Notes under the pieces: generated by a model
The model's database searches: none
Told to the model about the DNA's origin: nothing
Seen by the model: only the letters and a program-made list of their open reading frames with translations
Translations under genes and position numbers: made by a program
Part shown: positions 61,187 through 64,000 of the stretch, in pieces
How the letters are laid out: the number at the start of each line of letters is the position of its first letter
Position numbering within the stretch: the stretch's first letter is position 1
From: Planctomycetaceae bacterium
GTDB taxonomy: Bacteria; Planctomycetota; Planctomycetia; Pirellulales; PNKZ01
Assembly (NCBI GenBank): GCA_016793115.1
Contig: JAEUIN010000345.1
Coordinates: 1 to 64,000 of the forward strand
Direction: 5' to 3'
DNA length: 64,000 bases

Positions 61187-62479
61187 TTACTTCTTGAGGC
61201 TGCGGCTCAACTGTTCCACCGCCGCGATCAAGCGATCGAGCTTCTTGGAAACTTCGTCGAGCTTGTCAGCCGCGCCGCCGGGGCCTTCACCGCCGCGCCT
61301 TTCACCGCCGAGGCCCGGCATACCGGGTCGCCCTGCGCCGTGCGGACCGATAAATCCGTGCATCGCGGCCGGTCCGGGACCGACGCCGGGTCGACCGACA
61401 CTCGGCCCGACACGCCGCGACGGCGGCACGGAAGCGTGGCGATGTTCGTCGTCGCCGCCCGGTCGCGCGCCATGTTCCGGACGTTGGCCCGGCGCCGGCG
61501 GACGATGGCCGAGGCGAGCATGCATGGCCGCGGCGTGCTTCTTCATCGCTTTGTGGTGGTGCTTGGCCGAGTCGTGGCGAGCGTGTTGCGGGCCGCCGTG
61601 CGGGCCGTGTTTGCCCACCTTATGGTCGCGTTTCGCTTGCTTCGCGCAATGCTTGCAACCGTCGGCCTTCGCCGCTTCACAAGCCTCGCACTTCGCGTGC
61701 TTGTGATGGGCGTGGTCGCCGGGACGGGCTTGACCGTCGTGATGGGCGTGCTCGTGGTGATGGGCGTGCTCATCGTGCTTGGGATGGTGATCGTCCGACT
61801 CGGCAACATGCGTCGGCCGGCGCGGGCCGTCTTGCTTGGCCATGCCTCCGGGGCCGGGGCGGCCAGGCGCGTCGGGTCCGGGCGGGCCGCGGCGATCTCC
61901 TTCCGGCCGCACGGAAGCGCGCAGTGCGTCGCGATGCTCCGGCGGACCGCGATCCGCATTGCGCTGCTCGCCCTCGCGAGCGTCGCCTTCGCGACGCGGC
62001 TCCTCGCGCCGTCCTGGCTCACGTCCTTCGGGCGCATCCGGACGACGCGGGCCGGCCGTCGGCGGCCCGAACCGTTCGTGCATCGCTTCGCGGAGCTCGC
62101 GAGCCTTTTCCGGTCCGACGATGCGCTCGACACGACGCCGCATTTCTTCGATCATTTCCGGACCCGGGCGACCGGATTCGCGCATTTCCTGACGCGTTCG
62201 TTCAAACAGTTCATGGAGTTCGCGGGCCTTTTCCGGGCCGACGACGCGTTCCACGGCCGAATGCGCCTCGCGGTGGCGCGCTTCGGCGTTGCGCTGTTCC
62301 GGAGCCCGCGGGCCTTCGCGCCGTTCTTCGCCGCGTTCGCCTTCTCGCTGCGGTTGCTCGCCGCGAGCTTCTTTTTTCGGGGGACTGTCGCCGCGCTCCG
62401 GCCGATCTTCGGCCCGGGCTGCGGCTGTCAGGGTCAGAGCCAATGCCGGCAGCAAGGCCGACAGCGTTCGAAACTTCAT
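61187..62479 (-). CDS. Secreted His/Cys-rich, Pro/Gly/Arg-rich protein (candidate metal-binding)
   Basis: The ATG at 62479 has GGAGG 6 nt upstream, giving 430 residues. Signal peptide 1-23 (cleavage after ARA). A charged low-complexity segment precedes two copies of VER(V/I)VGPEKAREL (residues 77-89 and 118-130), separated by 41 residues. The middle is Arg/Pro/Glu/Gly-rich. Residues of about 220-330 are extremely His-rich (HDEHAHHHEHAHHDG and similar) and contain CEAC and CKHC pairs, which suggests binding of Zn, Ni or Cu in the periplasm. The C-terminal 27 residues (ADKLDEVSKKLDRLIAAVEQLSRSL) form a likely oligomerising coiled coil. No family assignment can be made. Confidence 0.8.
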   Translation of the reverse strand: MKFRTLSALLPALALTLTAAARAEDRPERGDSPPKKEARGEQPQREGERGEERREGPRAPEQRNAEARHREAHSAVERVVGPEKARELHELFERTRQEMRESGRPGPEMIEEMRRRVERIVGPEKARELREAMHERFGPPTAGPRRPDAPEGREPGRREEPRREGDAREGEQRNADRGPPEHRDALRASVRPEGDRRGPPGPDAPGRPGPGGMAKQDGPRRPTHVAESDDHHPKHDEHAHHHEHAHHDGQARPGDHAHHKHAKCEACEAAKADGCKHCAKQAKRDHKVGKHGPHGGPQHARHDSAKHHHKAMKKHAAAMHARLGHRPPAPGQRPEHGARPGGDDEHRHASVPPSRRVGPSVGRPGVGPGPAAMHGFIGPHGAGRPGMPGLGGERRGGEGPGGAADKLDEVSKKLDRLIAAVEQLSRSLKK

Positions 62480-62691
62480 ACTATCCTCCAGCAAGGGGCG
62501 GACGGGCGCACGAGGGGAAGGCGATGCGCTTTCAGAGCCGTCTGTTGCGTACTTCTACCCCGGCGACCGGCAAAAGTATCGCGGCGACGAAAAATGATGC
62601 GCGCCGCGCGAAAACCTGCCGGCAACGCAAGAGTGCCGCCGAACGACACCGCTCGCTTTTCCCAGCACGATGCGCTTGCTGCGCGCAGCGT

Positions 62692-63867
62692 TTAGACCGC
62701 TTTGAGTCCTTGCTCCAGGGCTTCGACGATCGCCTCAGCCGATTCAATGCCGACCGAGAGGCGAATGGTCCCCCCCTCGATGCCGAGCGCCGCGCGCTCG
62801 GCAGGCGTGAGCCCTCGATGGCTCGTCGACTCCGGATGACTCAACGTCGTGCTGAGGTCGCCGAGCGACGGACAAAAAGGAATCCTCTCCGCAGCGCCGA
62901 TAAATCGCTCCGCCGCGGCCCGACCTCCCGCGAGCGTGAAGCTGAGCATCGAACCGAATCTTCCGCCGAGTTGCTTGGCCGCTAAAGCTCGATCGGGATG
63001 CTCTGGCAAGCCGGGATAATACACGCGGGCACATTCCGGTCGCGCGGCGAGAAATTTCGCCGCCGCGAGCGCGTTGGCCGAAGCTCGCTCGGCCCGCAAC
63101 GCAAGCGTGCCGATTCCGCGCGCCGCGAGCCACGAATCGAACGGGGCCGCCGAGAACCCATAGGTCGCCACGACGCTCGCCACGCGCTCCCAGCCTGCGG
63201 CCCGGCCGCACACGACGCCGAGCAACACGTCGCTGTGGCCGTTCATGATCTTCGTCAGACTTTCGAAGACGTAGTCGGCCCCCAACTCCAGCGGGCGACA
63301 CAGCGCGGGCGACGCGAACGTGTTATCGACGACGAGCTTCGCCCCGCCGCCATGCGCCGCCGCGGCCAGCGCGGCGATGTCGACGACGCGCACCAGCGGA
63401 TTGGTGATCGTCTCCACGACGACGAGCTTCGTTTTCGCACCGATCGCCCGGCTCACGGCCGCTAAATCGCAGGCGTCGACGCGCGTCGTCGTGACGCCCC
63501 ACCGCGCCAACTCTTTTTCAAACAGCACCAGCGTGCGGCCGTACATTTGATCGCCGACGACGACATGGTCGCCCGCCGCAAGTTCCGCCGCGGCGATCGC
63601 GGCGCAGGCCGCCATGCCGGAAGCGCACACCACGGCCCGCTCCGCACCATGCAGGTTGCGAACCTTTTCGGCGAGAAGATCGGAATTCGGGTTCCGATCG
63701 CGACTGTAGACGTAGCCCTCTTGCGCGCCGCCGAGCAGGCGATCGGCCTGCTCGGGATCGGCGCAACGATAAACGGCCGCCTGATAGATCGGCGAACAAA
63801 GCGGCTCGGTCGGCATCGCCCGCGGTTCGTCGGGGCGAGGGCAAATGTCTTCAATGCGGTCGGGCAT
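62692..63867 (-). CDS. Cystathionine gamma-synthase family PLP enzyme
   Basis: 391 residues, full length for the Cys/Met-metabolism PLP family. Conserved: SPIYQAAVYRCADPE, YVYSRDRNPNSDLLAEKVRNLHGAERAVVCASGMAA, VVGDQMYGRT, LVVVETITNPLVRVVDIAALA, VVDNTFASPALCRPLELGADYVFESLTK with PLP Lys206, and PSLGDLSTTLSHPESTSHRGLTPAERAALGI near the end. The members (gamma-synthase, gamma-lyase, O-acetylhomoserine sulfhydrylase, methionine gamma-lyase) cannot be told apart confidently. It lacks the usual methionine-pathway neighbours in view. Confidence 0.93.
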   Translation of the reverse strand: MPDRIEDICPRPDEPRAMPTEPLCSPIYQAAVYRCADPEQADRLLGGAQEGYVYSRDRNPNSDLLAEKVRNLHGAERAVVCASGMAACAAIAAAELAAGDHVVVGDQMYGRTLVLFEKELARWGVTTTRVDACDLAAVSRAIGAKTKLVVVETITNPLVRVVDIAALAAAAHGGGAKLVVDNTFASPALCRPLELGADYVFESLTKIMNGHSDVLLGVVCGRAAGWERVASVVATYGFSAAPFDSWLAARGIGTLALRAERASANALAAAKFLAARPECARVYYPGLPEHPDRALAAKQLGGRFGSMLSFTLAGGRAAAERFIGAAERIPFCPSLGDLSTTLSHPESTSHRGLTPAERAALGIEGGTIRLSVGIESAEAIVEALEQGLKAV

Positions 63868-63926
63868 GTTGCGTATCGGCCGGGGATGAGTCGTGACGTG
63901 CGTTCCGCTCGAGCGCCGGCATTATC

Positions 63927-64000
63927 TCATCGTTCGCAGTGCGGCGGCAAGCGTCCGAAGCGATCGACCAAGGCTTCGCGATAGAGTTGCGGCAACGACG
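63927..64000 (-). CDS. C-terminal end of a gene continuing past the window (partial)
   Basis: Read on the minus strand from the window edge, one frame gives SLPQLYREALVDRFGRLPPHCER and then a TGA (63927-63929). The residue choice (mixed hydrophobic and charged, no low complexity) and GC-rich third positions look like true coding sequence. The other two minus-strand frames give less protein-like peptides. Its gene would be upstream of and in line with the PLP enzyme (60 bp gap). Too short for any functional assignment. Confidence 0.5.
   Translation of the reverse strand, partial: SLPQLYREALVDRFGRLPPHCER

Noticed and set aside
61121..62695. Long + strand open frame opposite the His-rich protein
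   Set aside because: The minus-strand gene has an SD, a signal peptide and a coiled coil. The + strand product has hydrophobic runs that arise from complementing His/Pro codons.

Overview
The window looks like a piece of a high-GC planctomycete chromosome, most likely of the Pirellulales type. This is an inference from gene content. It has a DUF1549/DUF1553 protein followed by a DUF1501 Tat protein and a PPC-domain protein, three formylglycine-type sulfatases, secreted proteins with keto-disaccharide-hydrolase-like and golvesin-like folds, many SD-less starts, and abundant dispersed palindromic intergenic repeats. No rRNA, tRNA, IS element, prophage or CRISPR array was recognised. The genes read as ordinary chromosomal genes, with two partial ones at the edges.

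Layout. Positions 1-3.7 kb hold the end of a protein whose C-terminus resembles that of a VWA-domain membrane protein 1.6 kb further on, plus a GS26-type flavin split-barrel protein and an RbsD/FucU mutarotase. Positions 4.1-10.1 kb carry the planctomycete DUF1549/DUF1553, DUF1501 and PPC operon, with an ATGA overlap between the last two. Positions 10.3-13.3 kb have an uncharacterised membrane protein and a phospholipase-C-like protein fused to DUF4332. Positions 13.3-15.3 kb are lpxD-lpxI (lipid A). Positions 15.5-20.1 kb are sdhCAB plus a coupled PPP phosphatase. Positions 20.5-29.7 kb are mixed housekeeping and signalling genes: a receiver protein, HDOD with degenerate GGDEF, a site-2 protease, an EamA transporter, an HpcH aldolase, a small membrane protein, a histidine phosphatase, RidA and a B12-type radical SAM protein. 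Positions 29.8-40.7 kb are mostly exported proteins: two sulfatases, a LamG/DUF1080-like protein, a propeller-transglutaminase protein, a dimethylformamidase-like protein, ychF and a golvesin-like protein.

Positions 40.7-56.0 kb are the most coherent functional block. A seven-gene minus-strand polysaccharide operon (ligase/polymerase, Wzz-like protein with a decayed kinase domain, three GT2, one GT4, a Wzx-like flippase) has several 4-nt ATGA overlaps. Downstream of it lies a multi-PAS histidine kinase, and divergent from it is a TolC-type outer-membrane protein with a very long Pro/Ala linker. No Wza-type OPX gene and no priming glycosyltransferase are visible, so whether the TolC-like protein is the exit channel is an open and testable idea. 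Positions 56.3-64 kb hold a Gfo/Idh/MocA dehydrogenase, an EVE protein, a BioF-type synthase, a third sulfatase, an unusual secreted His/Cys-rich protein and a gamma-synthase family PLP enzyme.

Small-scale structure includes several families of dispersed inverted repeats. In two places they run into coding sequence: one arm encodes the signal peptide of the PPC protein, and another encodes the C-terminal tail of a membrane protein. A pair of near-identical 29-bp palindromes lies upstream of ychF. A structured, terminator-ended short transcript may exist near 3.85 kb.
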